Source of the DNA: Perkinsus olseni
Taxonomy: Eukaryota; Perkinsozoa; Perkinsida
Assembly (NCBI GenBank): GCA_013115125.1
Contig: JABANN010000113.1
Span: forward strand, 1 to 64,000
DNA length: 64,000 nt
Direction of reading: 5' to 3'
Shown here: piece by piece, positions 43,601 through 54,348 of the stretch
Numbering within the stretch: the stretch's first letter is position 1
How the letters are laid out: every line of letters begins with the position of its first letter
Translations under genes and position numbers: made by a program
The notes under the pieces: model-generated
Told to the model about the DNA's origin: nothing
Databases searched by the model: none
Seen by the model: the letters and a program-made list of their open reading frames with translations, nothing else

Positions 43601-46515
43601 TGAAATTTCAATGAAATTCGTTTCATTATCGGAAAATCCGAATTTGTCGCTCCGTCGCACGGCGACGGATCATTCTTCCCTATCCCATGGTCTCTCGGTT
43701 CCTGGGGCAGGAACGCTTGTAGACATTGTCTTTTGACGACGCCTCGTGTAGTATCTCAGTCTCCTTCGTTACAAAGTTGCCATTGCCGACCAGTCACTTA
43801 GTGATATATAATGCAATATCGGGAAGGTTGCATTTATTACATACTGCCACAGTATTGTCTCGTGGAATGAATAAGCCCTGCAATCAAAGTTTCCGGGCGG
43901 AATAACACGTAGGTAGAGGTGCTCTACTAGAGCAGAAATCCGTAGAAAGTCGTCTTAGCAGGTCAAACCAACCGCGCACGCCCGTCTGATCGATTTACTT
44001 TATTCGCTCCCGAGACCCTAAAACCGTGTTTGGAAGCCTCGTTTTCAACGTTGACGACCGTTCTACGAATATTAGGATCGCTACCCAAGTGATATTGCTT
44101 CGTATAGCTTGTATTAGATTTTTTCGTGTCTTTTTCGTAATTTCCACTCTTTCGTCGAATTTCATCACTTTATTTTTCATTTCCGAAATTTCAGAAATTT
44201 CCGCGAGCGGAAATTTCAGGAATTTCAGCTTTCGACAACAGATCTCACATACAGTCTGTATGTGAGATCGGCATTCTCGTGATTTGCATACGAGTCGACT
44301 GGTTCAGAAGCAAAAAGACTTGATAGTGATCAATCATCTATTTCGCCCTACCGAATAGGATTTTCCCTCACAAGTTTTGAATGGAACTCGTCGGTCTTCA
44401 TATTCGCTGTGAGCCTATATAAATTCGGCATACATTGTTTAACAGTTGTGGATGAATGGATGGAAAAATTGCGTTCCATTCTTATATGCTAACTGAGATG
44501 GGGGAATTTTTCTTCGCGAACGGCTACCACTTTTTGCGGACGTGTATTGAATCACAAAATCTCGTACATCGACACATGAATCTCGGAAAGCTGCAGCCTT
44601 CGATCGCCTTTAGGTGGTCATTGTCATGGAGATGGTCGACGGTTTCACTTTGTCCCAGTATCTTCAAAAGGTTGCCAATCCACGTGGAAGTAAGTCACTC
44701 AGGAGTATCGTGTATTTCATCATGAAATTTTCATGTTGTTGCTCTCGGCACGCCCCTCTTCCATTTCGTGCTGCGCCACGAAATTGTATTCTAGTTCACC
44801 GACGGTGAATCACCGTAGCTCGTGTAGGTGGTCGGCTGAGCTAGCCTTTAATTGATTTGCGAAAAAGTTGGTATCGGTGCATTTCACGTGTGCTTTCCTT
44901 CTTTGTTAGGGATGAGGTTAGAGAATAGCGATGACGAAGAGGAGCCTCGGGTCCCGGCGAAAACCATCTACCGTTGGCTGAGCCAAATTTTGGTATCGCT
45001 TGTGGTGATGCACAAGAACAGAGTCATTCATCGTGATTTGAAGACCGACAACGTAAACGACACGCCTAGGTTCGATCCGCGGTGAGGGCATTTTTCATTC
45101 TCGAGATACTCATTACTCGGGACCTCCGAATGGCCAAAGTTTGTGACTTCTCGGTCGCTCGAGTGATTGATCGTAAGGGAGGTTTGCTGACTGGATATGT
45201 GGGTAGGATGCGGGTCGAGAGGTCCCGGGTTCGGTTCCTGGTAGCAGAACTTCTGGACTAACTCGGGTAGTATTTCTCCCAACGTCTATTCTCTCCCGCT
45301 ATTTCGTGATCATCATGATCACCTAGTAGCCAGGCTGCAGAGGCGATTGAGATTCGAGACTGGTAGATCTTCGATAGCGCAATCAGGAGGTCTCTGGTTC
45401 GAATCTCGCCGAGGACACTTGCTTCGTCATTTCTCCACGAATTAGTGAGGATGCTGAGCCAAGTCATTCTGACGTGAATTCGTTTGGGCTCTACTTCCTC
45501 TCCTCCATAATTCTCGGGCAAGCGAAATTGCATTTCTTTTGATACATCTTGGCAGGGACCCCGAACTACGCGGCGCCTGAGGTCCTCACCGGCAGGGTCT
45601 ATGATACTTCATGCGACATGTGGTCGCTTGGCTGCTGTTTACACGAGATGCTCACCCTTAAGCAGTGCTTCAAAGTAAGGGAAGCGGAAGTGGTCCCCGG
45701 TTCGATTCCCGCAAGGGTCTTTTTTAGAGCATTTGCTATACGGCGGATGTTCTGACTACATCTCGAACGTATCTTTCGAACTGTCAATCGCAGGCTTAAC
45801 TTCCAATATGCTCGTGAAATTGCGGACCTCAGAAAATTTTCGACTTTCTCTCGGAAATTCGTGAATTTCTCGAAAGATTGGGAATTTACCGCCGGAAAAT
45901 CCGGAAATTTGATGAGAAAGATTCATCAACGTTCAACGTCGCCCATCGTTTCTTCTACGGATGGTCGATATGGGCCGCCGATCGATCGCCGGGGCGTGCG
46001 CTTCCCTAATGCCGGTGTGATAGGGCCCTCCGCTGAAGATTCTGAAACAAATACAGAAGGGAATCATTCCCCCTCTACCAGATGACGTGGACTCCTCACT
46101 CGACATGATGTGCCATCGGTAAGGGAATTTCGGGGCGCGCGGTCATGGATACAACCGGTGCCGAGATGTCGGCGGAATCTTCCAGCTTTTGTACCAGCTT
46201 CAACTGTAACTGGTTAGGACCGGTTTCGATGAGATTGCGTTTAAAGCATGCGCGGTTGAAGTAGTTCTAGTACTGATCTCGGAACTAGTCTATTGAAGCA
46301 CCCGCGAGAGAGAATAACTGGACCGTCAGTCGCCAAAGTCAGTGGCGTATCTCTGGCTGGTCAGGTTGCTGAACCCTAATCCAGCTAAGAGGCCCACGGC
46401 GATCGAGCTGTGCAGGCATCCAGCAATGAGAGAACACATCGCCGATCTCATCAGGAGCGTAGGAAATCGTCACCGCGCCACGAAATTCCATCTCCTGCGT
46501 CCGAGCTCTGTATGA
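40627..46515 (+). CDS. NIMA-related (NEK-type) Ser/Thr protein kinase
   Basis: Exons 40627-40683, 41069-41197, 41382-41438, about 44487-44558, 44614-44689, 44910-45052, 45106-45202, 45556-45674, 45794-45813, 46039-46118 and 46365-46515 (TGA). The start MNDTAAFETSMAARYEIGK runs into the glycine loop VLGRGCAGTVYQV, then LAMK (ATP lysine), AFRE (helix C glutamate), VVIVMEMVDGFTLSQYL (hinge), VIHRDLKTDN (catalytic loop), VCDFSVARV (DFG replaced by DFS), GTPNYAAPEVL, DMWSLGCCLHEML and NPNPAKRPTAIELCRHP. The short C-terminus and IPPLP motif fit NEKs. The 21-base micro-exon (GLTSNML) requires an off-by-one acceptor. Intron 3 is about 3 kb, far longer than the rest, so an exon may be missing or the 44487 exon misplaced. 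Four introns hold tRNA-like pieces. NEKs act in mitosis and on cilia. The catalytic DFS change is unusual. Confidence 0.8.
40773..40843 (+). repeat. Hairpin repeat A, copy 7, in kinase intron 1
   Basis: TCAGGTCAGAATCGATTCTG, loop TTTTACGTGTGAAAATCAA, arm TTCTAGAATCGATCATGAGT, then the flank CTATATTGAACGGGG. Confidence 0.8.
41705..41745 (+). repeat. tRNA D-arm-like relic in kinase intron 3
   Basis: GTGGCGCAGTCGGCGGCTAT has the A-box core TGGCGCAGTCGG. No B box follows. Confidence 0.35.
43479..43527. repeat. Perfect palindrome, 24-base arms
   Basis: ATTCGAATAGTGTGGTATAC plus TGTA, one A, then the exact reverse complement. It lies inside kinase intron 3. Confidence 0.95.
44194..44269. repeat. 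Two adjacent perfect hairpins
   Basis: 44194-44217: GAAATTTCCGC/GCGGAAATTTC with a 2-base centre. 44241-44269: GATCTCACATACA/TGTATGTGAGATC with centre GTC. Both are in kinase intron 3. Confidence 0.9.
45053..45082 (+). repeat. tRNA T-arm relic at a kinase 5' splice site
   Basis: The intron begins GTAAACGACACGCC then TAGGTTCGATCCGCGG. The whole intron is 53 bases and the junction is canonical (TDN|ILITRD). Confidence 0.6.
45203..45241 (+). repeat. tRNA T-arm relic at a kinase 5' splice site
   Basis: The intron begins GTAGGATGCGGGTCGAGA then GGTCCCGGGTTCGGTTCC. CGAGAGGTCCC is shared with the tRNA-Pro at 47065-47136. Confidence 0.75.
45371..45408 (+). repeat. Second tRNA relic in the same kinase intron
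   Basis: TAGCGCAATCAGGAGGTCTC then TGGTTCGAATCTCGCC: a D-arm fragment fused to a T-arm, as at 39242. Confidence 0.65.
45675..45712 (+). repeat. tRNA T-arm relic at a kinase 5' splice site
   Basis: The intron begins GTAAGGGAAGCGGAAGT then GGTCCCCGGTTCGATTCCC. This intron also has the off-by-one junction. Confidence 0.75.
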
Positions 46516-46729
46516 GTTCGTTACTGGGGAATTCCTGTTTTTCTCTCTCTTGTCCCCGGTTGTGGTGTACTAGCAGTTCTTTCGAGAAGTTGAAACTGCG
46601 TCACGCTCGTGAGTGTTTGAACAGTCGAAAGTTGTTTATAGTTTTTCGTCCGATTCGGCGAGTGATGGCCGACCTACCGCCTTCTCCGTTACTCCATTTT
46701 ATCTACACTCGTCCTTCAAGGTGCCGCAC

Positions 46730-49700
46730 ATGTGTAACGTGATAAGTGAAATACTTGGAGTACCGCTCCCTCCCGATCTCCAACCAATAGTAGATGCACG
46801 ACTAGCGAAGCTAGCGGAGCGAAGGGAGATGCTCGTAAGAGGGTCACTGGTCGCCGAGTGTAATTGCGCGCGCCCGAGAAGATCTGACGAGTCTTATGAT
46901 CATTAACTCGGTTATTCAGACTTGATTTCTTTTGAATCAGGTAGAACCGGACAAAGAGGATGAATTCGCAGATGAAGGACCCTCGCCGGATGACGCGCTA
47001 GCCGTGGATGGTAAGCGTGGCCGCTAGTGCACCTGTTCGGCTTAGGAGACACTTGTGTTGTCGTGGCTGTGTGGTCTAGTGGTATGATTCTCGCTTTGGG
47101 TGCGAGAGGTCCCGAGTTCGATTCTCGGCTCAGCCCTTTTGATTACTTGGCCGTTGCCGATCAGGTCGAAGCCGAGCCGATGGCCTGGTAGAGGAACCAA
47201 ATGAACCGCTTCCAAGTAAGTCAACGCGCCTATTCTCTACTGTTGCTCTACTTTCTTAGAGAATGATGGAGCTGCTGGAGGGCGCACGAAGGCAGTTGCG
47301 GCCGATTTCGTCAGCAGCCTGGGTGGCAGCGTGGATGAGCTCATGACAGCCGGCATTGAGATCGACGAGGATGCCGACTTTGAAGACTTGCTCGTCGAGC
47401 AGGACGAGGAGCTGCAGGTGTCCATCGTGGCCCTTCTGCAAGGGGCGTGGGAGGCCACAGGGGATATGTCGTTCAACGTGCGAGAGCTCAATGTGGAATA
47501 CGAAGGCGACTCGGGAATCCGATTGAGAATATACCGGGCGCATCGAAGGGGCAACCTGGGCCGGGCGGAGTTCCTGTTGAATGACGTGTGGCTGATGGTA
47601 AAGGAAGAAACGAGCTTCTTGCCGCCTCAGGTGGGAATCTTTCATTCTTCCCTGTGCGCACCATCTTTCATTTTCAGTACATTACATGGCAGAGAATAGA
47701 CCAACAGGATTTGTACCTTCCAGAAGTCATGTGCTGGATGAGGCCGGTAGTAGCATTGAGCTTCTGCGAGAGGAACCCTCACGCCAGAACTGTTGCCGCT
47801 CTGCCTCGCTTCAATAGAGTTCGAAAGGACAACGTGACGGCCTGTGAGTGCCTCGTCGGAGCATGCAGCCTCATCGATGATTCATCACGCGTTGGTGGAT
47901 CCCTGTGTCTTGAGATGCTTCCATATTTGTGCGATCGAAATGTAGGTCGCCTGTGCTGAGGAACAGCAGCACGCCCTGCCGTCCCAAGAAGACCCTGCTG
48001 CGCAGCCAAGGTCGACCAGTGCTGATAATATCAATGTTGCGGAGGTTACTCTGCACATTCACTCGATATTGGATCACGTGCTGGTACAGTGTGGACTAGC
48101 ATTGGAGCTAGAAAAAATGGAGGTAGAATCTTGGTACTCTCGCTAATCTTGCATTTTCTCATCGCTGAAGGTGGTCGGGACCATTGGGGTTATCCCCCTG
48201 GCCGTGAACCAGTGTTGAACGTGTTGGCCTCTTCCGATTAGAGTTCAGCTTGTCGTTCTCCGAAAATCTAGTTTTTCTTGCTCATCTTCGACTTTCCTCG
48301 CGCTGAATATACGCAGATAACAGCTATGAGTATCTTATCTTTTGTCATCTGCATGCTCGACCATCGTCTTTCAGGGGGTCTCGATGTCGGTACGCCGAGT
48401 CAACGAAGATTCTCTTCGAGCGAATCTCTGGCGTGCGCAGCCGTTAGTCCGCCGCATGGACGTTAACAACCACTTGGTTCGGAAGCTGGGCCTGCTGATG
48501 AGCGGATCTTTCGAGTTCGCTTCGGGATCGATGAATCTCTTTGAGGTGAGGGCGATCCGTATCGTTAGACTCTTTTCTAGTCGTAAACTTCGAAAAATCA
48601 TCCGCCTTTCTTCGTGTGAGGTGACTCCAAAGGAAGGCGGACGAATTTTCTCGATCACCTGGTTTGACCACCTGGTCCTAGATCACCTCAATGAGGTGGT
48701 CCAGCATCGAGAAGAGATACCGGAGATGGTGCTTCTTTTGATGGTTCTCGTATGGTAGGCTTCCGTAGGGCCGCACTGCGTCTGTTGCATTTTATTATGA
48801 GTGAAACCTCGCGGCGAGAAAATACCTTTTTGCGGTTCACGACCGAAGAATTGCTGACATATATTGATTTTTATCATGCTGAGGGAGCTCTCTTTCGCGT
48901 GCATGGTATTAGGTGGAGGTGGAGGTCTCTGGTTCGATCCCTAGGATGGTAATTTTTCTGTCAGGCATTTGTAACGTTGTTCCAGCCACCGTTAGTCCGG
49001 GAAACGCGTCCTGTTGGTGAGCTGAACCGTTCAAGGGCGAGTACGGGAAGTGATGGCGATGAGTTGGAGAATCTTATGCCTTTCAAGCTGGTAAGCGGTG
49101 AAGTCGGAAGATTTACTATCCCATTCCGTATCATCATAACAATCCTCGCTCTACCTCCTGAACTTTTCACACCTCATCACGAAGGAGGCGTAATAGCCCT
49201 GACTTCCTGCTCTTCGCGTCCTACAATGTGGCCTGAAGCGATCGTAAATTCCCGATACCGATCACTATGCGGCGAGAACGGTGGTCGTCGAACTATCATA
49301 TAATAATTGCGGAGCGAGCGAAGCGAGCGGAGCATATACTGTTACTTCTGCGCTTTTTTGTGCGTTCGTTCGTTCGTTCGTTCGTTCAAATTATTTCTCC
49401 ACGACTATGTCGATTCAACTCGCGAGACACATACCATTCGAAAGCACGCGGTTTGTATATTCTACAACAAAATACAAAATCGCTCTCATCCCCGTTCTAC
49501 CGAGCAAAACCGTCGTGGACCGTTGTAGATGAACCCGTAAAAATCCGGAAAAAAGCCCGGACTGGGGTTCGAACCCGAGACTTTGTGCGGAGCTCCGCTT
49601 TTTTCGTTACGAAGGCCTAGTAATATATTGAGGCCCCTATGCCACACATACAGTCTGTATCGAAAAAAATTCAACCATATGCAAAAAATAAGGCCGCTAT

Positions 49701-52275
49701 GCCTCGTAATGACGCGATAATGGCAGCCACAGGTTCGAAGCAGTGATGAAGTATTCCCTCGAGCCCATGGCATAGCGGCCTCATTTTTGCGTGCTGCATT
49801 TTTACGGCACAGCCTGTATCCTTCCCATCTCGAGTATCATACGCCCCGTGAAGTGCAATGGTGGCTCTTCCTTCAGCTGCGCCTTCTGGTGGAACCAGTC
49901 GCCAACACCGACATATTCACTTGTACGCCCATTGGAGCGATTCTGCAGACGGGAAGGGGCCTGGCTTCAACGGAAATACGTATGTATATGATATCGATTA
50001 TTGGGGCGTGCGCTCCTTCCGCGAGTTTTATCTATCAGGTGATTTCAAACGTGGACCGCGACGGGTGAGATCTTCATTTGATGCGGCTTTCGCATCGGTA
50101 AGAGGAAATTCGTCGACGGAGCGACGCGCGATGGTCCTTCATTTCGTGGAGTACGGCGGCGCGTCATCACGCAGAAGGCGGTCGGCCTCTTTTCGTCTCA
50201 ATTAGTGTCCTCAGGACGGTGAAGACCGACTTATTAAGAACACAGCGCCAAGCTTCGTCGCCTGGAATGCATTTAGTTTGCATTATCAATACCAAAATTG
50301 TGACAATTTTCGAGCTTCTGCCTGTTCGCCATCATCAGTCCGGCTTAGCTTTATCGTAGCTTGAACTCGGAGCAGCATGAGGTCATCGTAGTGAAAGTGG
50401 GAGGAGCAAAAAATATTGTTCGGGTTTTCAGGAGCTAGTTGACAAGAAGAAGTTCCTAACGGCGACCGTGGGTTCAGCGAAGGTTGATCCTCTGAAGTTC
50501 ATGTCTGCGGGTGGCCCACTGGAAGTCTCGCAACCAGCGGGGAGACCGTCGGAATCTCCTCGAAAGAGCGTCTATAGGACAGGCGTTAAGAGGTTGACGT
50601 TCGGGCGGGTAGATCGTGGGTTCGAATCTCGGTGACGGCTTTGAGTAATGTAGTATTCGATATCTTCCTTTTGAACTGAAGGCGGGCGCTCAAGAACCTA
50701 CAGAAAATAGTCAGTTTGCACGTGGCATGGATATCTTCCGTCAAGTCGTACCCGGCTTCCACCATTAGGGGGGCGAATATCACCGAAATTTTTTGTCTCG
50801 AGCTGAGTCATGGTAAAACGGGACGACTGTCCGTGATTGTGTAGGTGCACAATCCACTTCCCCCTTGCGCTAGTAGTGTCTGTTACTACTGTATTCATGA
50901 AAAAATATTCCACAGTGTTCCTACTGTATTTATTAGTAACCCCGCGGCCAGGAGCACGAATGATTTCTTGGAGGTGTGGTACTGTGGTTGTGTAGGGACA
51001 CAATCCACTTGTCTACTACAGTAGCACTAGTAGTTTTACTGTATCCATAGATATCGGGCTTCACTCGGTTCTACTGTAGTTTCATCACTATCCTTATGGT
51101 CAGGTATCACATCACTTGGAAGTCTGTTCGCTATCAACGCTGTTCGCTGACGATATCGTCGAGCAGAATTGCGGTCTGTTGCTCGCCTGCTCGGACGATG
51201 AAGTCAAAGCTAACAAGGTGAGCTCGACGAGGGCCGATCGACTGATCAGTTTATCTTGCTCTCTTGCATTTTCTCAACGCCAGGATTAGCTACGACTTCC
51301 CTGTCAGGGCAACGATGTGTTGCGGCGCCTCGTACACTTCCGTCTCCAGCGCATGGAGGAAGAATCTTCGGCCGGGCGTGCGCTGCACATAGGAGTGTTT
51401 CAAGATGGTGGATTTGCCGGGGTGATCTCGATTGGGACGGAGCGGACGCAGAAGGGGGTGCTCGAGGACAAGTTCGTCGTGAGGCTAGCCGATGCTATAG
51501 CTGGGCCTGGTGATTTGAGTAAATGCAAGGCTTTGTAAGAGTGCAAGATTCTCAGGAGCTGCTACAGTATGTTTGAGAACGAGCCTTTCCCGTTGGGCAC
51601 CTTTGTTGTTTCCTAATCCCGACTGTGAAGATGCGGCGGCGAGACTGAGCAGATTTACGTGTAAGTCGATCGTAGCGGTCGATGGTGGAATGGTGCGCGT
51701 ATTGTCATACTCTTGTGTTCATTCGTTGATAACCTCCATGAGGATCGGCGGTCCTCTCTCGGGTAAATTTTCTCTATGGACTGGGTGGGGCTGTATGGCC
51801 TCCTCTCGGATTAGTCAGACCGGCGACTGTGATGGCGGGTTGATTACGGAATGTCTGGTATCCTGGTGGAGCGGGTGGGATTCAATAGGCTGCGTCTTTC
51901 GTGAGTGAGGAACATACAGACCGAGTTTGACCGAATACATCACTGCAGTCGCCGTTCAGTTAATTGCTGAAATTAGGAGAATTAGCTGAAATTGTGTGTA
52001 TAGTCTTCTGAGGAGAAGGAGGAGCTGCAGGATGGGAGAATAAGATGTTTTACACTTGATGGTCTATTGGCATGAGGTTGATAAAAGATTGGCAATTCCC
52101 AGTATCTCCCTCAGATTCTTCTAAGAGTCCTGGGGTGGTATTCGGCGACCCTACTAGGCCGGCTGAGGAGGGACACTATGATTTACCAGCCATGGCAGCC
52201 CGTATTGGTATGGTTAGGAGTCGGGGTAATTTCACCTTCGGCACTCCGAAATTGACCATGGCCGGCCCGCCCCAA
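46730..52275 (+). CDS. Large multi-exon gene, unidentified, helical-repeat-like
   Basis: Exons traced: 46730-46834 (possible start MCNVISEILGVPLPPDLQPI), 46941-47011, 47165-47215, 47260-47630, 47678-47941, 47961-48122, 48375-48545, 48633-48754, 48769-48912, 48965-49090, about 49813-50038, 50432-50608, 51104-51217, 51308-51509, 51568-51660 and about 52088-52275. Most junctions are GT-AG and keep the frame. The product is acidic near the start (IDEDADFEDLLVEQDEELQV), then Cys- and Leu-rich helical stretches (WMRPVVALSFCERNPHARTV, CLVGACSLIDDSSRVGGSL, DDIVEQNCGLLLACSDDEVK) that suggest armadillo/HEAT-type repeats, but no family is recognised. Oddities are proposed introns of 19 (47942-47960) and 14 bases (48755-48768) and one off-by-one junction (48913-48964). 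It may continue into the coiled-coil exons from 54372. Confidence 0.55.
47065..47136 (+). tRNA. tRNA-Pro(UGG): tRNA-Pro (anticodon UGG)
   Basis: A complete cloverleaf of 72 bases. The acceptor stem GGCTGTG/CTCAGCC has one U-U mismatch at the sixth pair. The D arm is GGTCTAGTGGTATGATT-like, with A box TGGTCTAGTGG. The anticodon stem is CTCGC/GCGAG with loop TTTGGGT (anticodon TGG). The T arm CCGAG-TTCGATT-CTCGG gives the B box. TTTT follows at once as a Pol III terminator. It sits in sense inside intron 47012-47164 of the large gene. Its AGAGGTCCCG...TTCGA stretch is close to the T-arm relics scattered through introns here. Confidence 0.93.
48913..48946 (+). repeat. tRNA T-arm relic at a 5' splice site of the large gene
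   Basis: The 52-base intron begins GTGGAGGTGGAGGTCTCT then GGTTCGATCCCTAGG and ends TTTTTCTGTCAG. Confidence 0.75.
49363..49386. repeat. (TTCG)n microsatellite
   Basis: Six tandem TTCG/GTTC units in a row. Confidence 0.9.
49560..49585 (-). repeat. tRNA T-arm relic
   Basis: The minus strand reads AGTCTCGGGTTCGAACCCCA. It lies in a stretch of the large gene where no exon was placed. Confidence 0.5.
50609..50634 (+). repeat. tRNA T-arm relic at a 5' splice site of the large gene
   Basis: The intron begins directly GTAGATCGTGGGTTCGAATC then TCGGTGACGG. Confidence 0.75.
50836..51046 (+). repeat. Direct repeat of about 60 bases, two copies
   Basis: 50836-50896 and 50986-51046 share TTGTGTAGG(T/G), CACAATCCACTT, CTAGTAGT and TTACTGTAT. 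They lie in intron 50609-51103 of the large gene. Confidence 0.75.
51256..51286 (+). repeat. Intron element before an acceptor
   Basis: CTTGCTCTCTTGC then ATTTTCTCAACGCCAG, 21 bases before the acceptor used for exon 51308. The motif's own CAG is an alternative acceptor. Confidence 0.75.
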
Positions 52276-53692
52276 GTAGGTATCTGTTTTGCCGTTCGCC
52301 AGGTTGTGAAGCGGTCGCCGAGATTTCGTCATTCTATGATAGAAAGGTGAAATATAAGAATATAATAGATTTCTAATTGTCTAGTGACAATGTCCATGAT
52401 GAAACTCCTATTTCCACAGCACAGTTGTGATACTCCGATCTACAATTCCGATGATTTTTATCGCTGGAAAGCGCCGCCAACCACGGCGATATTTCTGAAG
52501 CGATCTTCGTGAAGCCCATGGGTCAATTAGCAGAGCCAACTCTTCGGTTTTTCGGCAGTGCCGCACCGGTACAGTACCGGTGTATAGTACCGGCGGTACT
52601 ATCCAGCGGGATCGCGAGTGTGCTCATCGTGGAGCGGGACGAGAGCCGCTGGTGGTGCACTGGGACTCATGAACTTACCTTATTATTTCTGTAGTGTTGG
52701 CGACGCTGCGTCGCTGACCTCACGACAGAGTATCCCACCGAGCGCACCGATGCAGAATAGCAAATCATTGGAGACGTGTACTGAGGTCGAAGCAGTATAT
52801 GGAGTTGAGGTGCCGCGATCCAAACCACCAAGATCCCGATATCTACGTTGGTGTGATAAGAAATCCGACCATTCTGCACTCAGTGTGCAGAAGAGAAGGC
52901 ACGTAATCTGCTCACACATACATGGACATAGGAGAGTGATCTTCGTCCAGCAAGAGTCCCCTGGCGAACTATCCTTTCGACCGGCTATGGAACTGCTCAG
53001 CGCGACATTCGGTCGTGATAAGTTCTCTACATTGGAAGTGAGGCTGTATACGACATATATTGTATACAAAACTGGCTTCGGTCTGCTGCATGTGGCCCAG
53101 TACGGTAGATGGCCATCTGGACCCAATTGTGCTACGGAGAAACTTTCGATGTCACAGCGGAAGTTACACCCGCAGTGGAGGAGGGCGAGGGTGTCACCTC
53201 ATGGTACTGGATATCTTGTTCTGCTTTTCCCTGTGGGGGTCGCCCCCTCCACTGGTTTCGTAGCCGCTGGCATCAACACCATCATTACGGAGGCAAAACG
53301 TCAGTGACGTGACGTCACATCATGGTGCGGTATATCTGAATATCTTGTCTCGTTGTGGGTTACGGCCGCTCGGGGAGCTGCGAGGCCTTCCGTTCGGCAC
53401 TATTATGCCTTGAGTTTGAGTTCTCATAGACTCGAATCATCACGGAGTCTCCCGTGTCAATCACGGAAGTCCGCATGTCATGGGCATTCTCTGAAGAGAT
53501 TCCCTCCGGGATTAGTGACTCGTCATGAGTCGCTTTCAACTGGATTTTTCGATTTTTCTGGATTTTTCCAATTTTTTCTTCGATTTCTGAATTTTCCGAG
53601 GAAAAATTCTATCGATGTATGCAGTTCAGTACTGTGCTCGCTATCAGTTGCGCGGCTCGGACCCGCTGGATGGGGCTGCGTTCACTCACGGC

Positions 53693-53716
53693 GAAGGTTC
53701 ACATGGGCACGGGTTC
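53693..53716 (+). repeat. tRNA T-arm relic
   Basis: GTTCACATGGGCACGGGTTC then GATTCCTGG. The preceding GCGAAG|GTTCAC could be a donor, but no exon is assigned. Confidence 0.5.
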
Positions 53717-54317
53717 GATTCCTGGTGGTGGCCTATTAAGTGAGTGACTTCCGAGAAAATCCGAGTTTTGCTGTTTGGGGGCCGTTCGTCGCTGGCCATT
53801 TCATGAAGAGCAAGCATCAAGTTTAGATACCTAGGCTTGAGCGTACCGAGTTTGACCCACTCGTGGCTGGCGCTTCGTGCTGGGCGGAGGAAGAAAATAT
53901 CTGAGGATCTCGAGAAGTAGGTTGTTGCTCGTTTCAAAAGACCAGCTAGTCACCTCCGAGACTAGTGTATTGCGAAGTTCTCTGAGCCTTTTCCTTCTGT
54001 TTCGTGTCCTGTTTCGGGCGGTAGCTCTACGACATGAGCGCCGTCGTAAACCTTTGGGGGCCACCTTAAAGATTTTACTACCTCCCGTATCACAGTATTT
54101 CTGAATCTCGTCAATCTACGCCCGTTTTTGCCGCATTGCTCGGGTATGTCTTTTAGCGGGTGAGCTTCTCTGTCAAACAGTGAGGTTGAAGATACTCGTA
54201 AAGTGATGGTATTTCCCTGTCAGCGAGCTTAGGTATATTATCAAAAGAATCTTTCGGGTGTCACACCAGTGGTGTGACAAACCTTAACCTAGTATCTTCG
54301 TATCGTCATAGTGCTTC

Positions 54318-54348
54318 ACAGCAACCGTTCTGTCAGAACGGTTGCTGT
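54318..54348. repeat. Perfect hairpin, 14-base arms
   Basis: ACAGCAACCGTTCT, centre GTC, then the exact reverse complement. A weaker hairpin (TGTCACACCA/TGGTGTGACA) lies at 54259-54280. Confidence 0.9.

Noticed and set aside
52618-53307. 229-codon plus frame and overlapping 147-codon minus frame
   Set aside because: Neither has recognisable motifs. Opposing long frames suggest chance, and the true exons could not be chosen.
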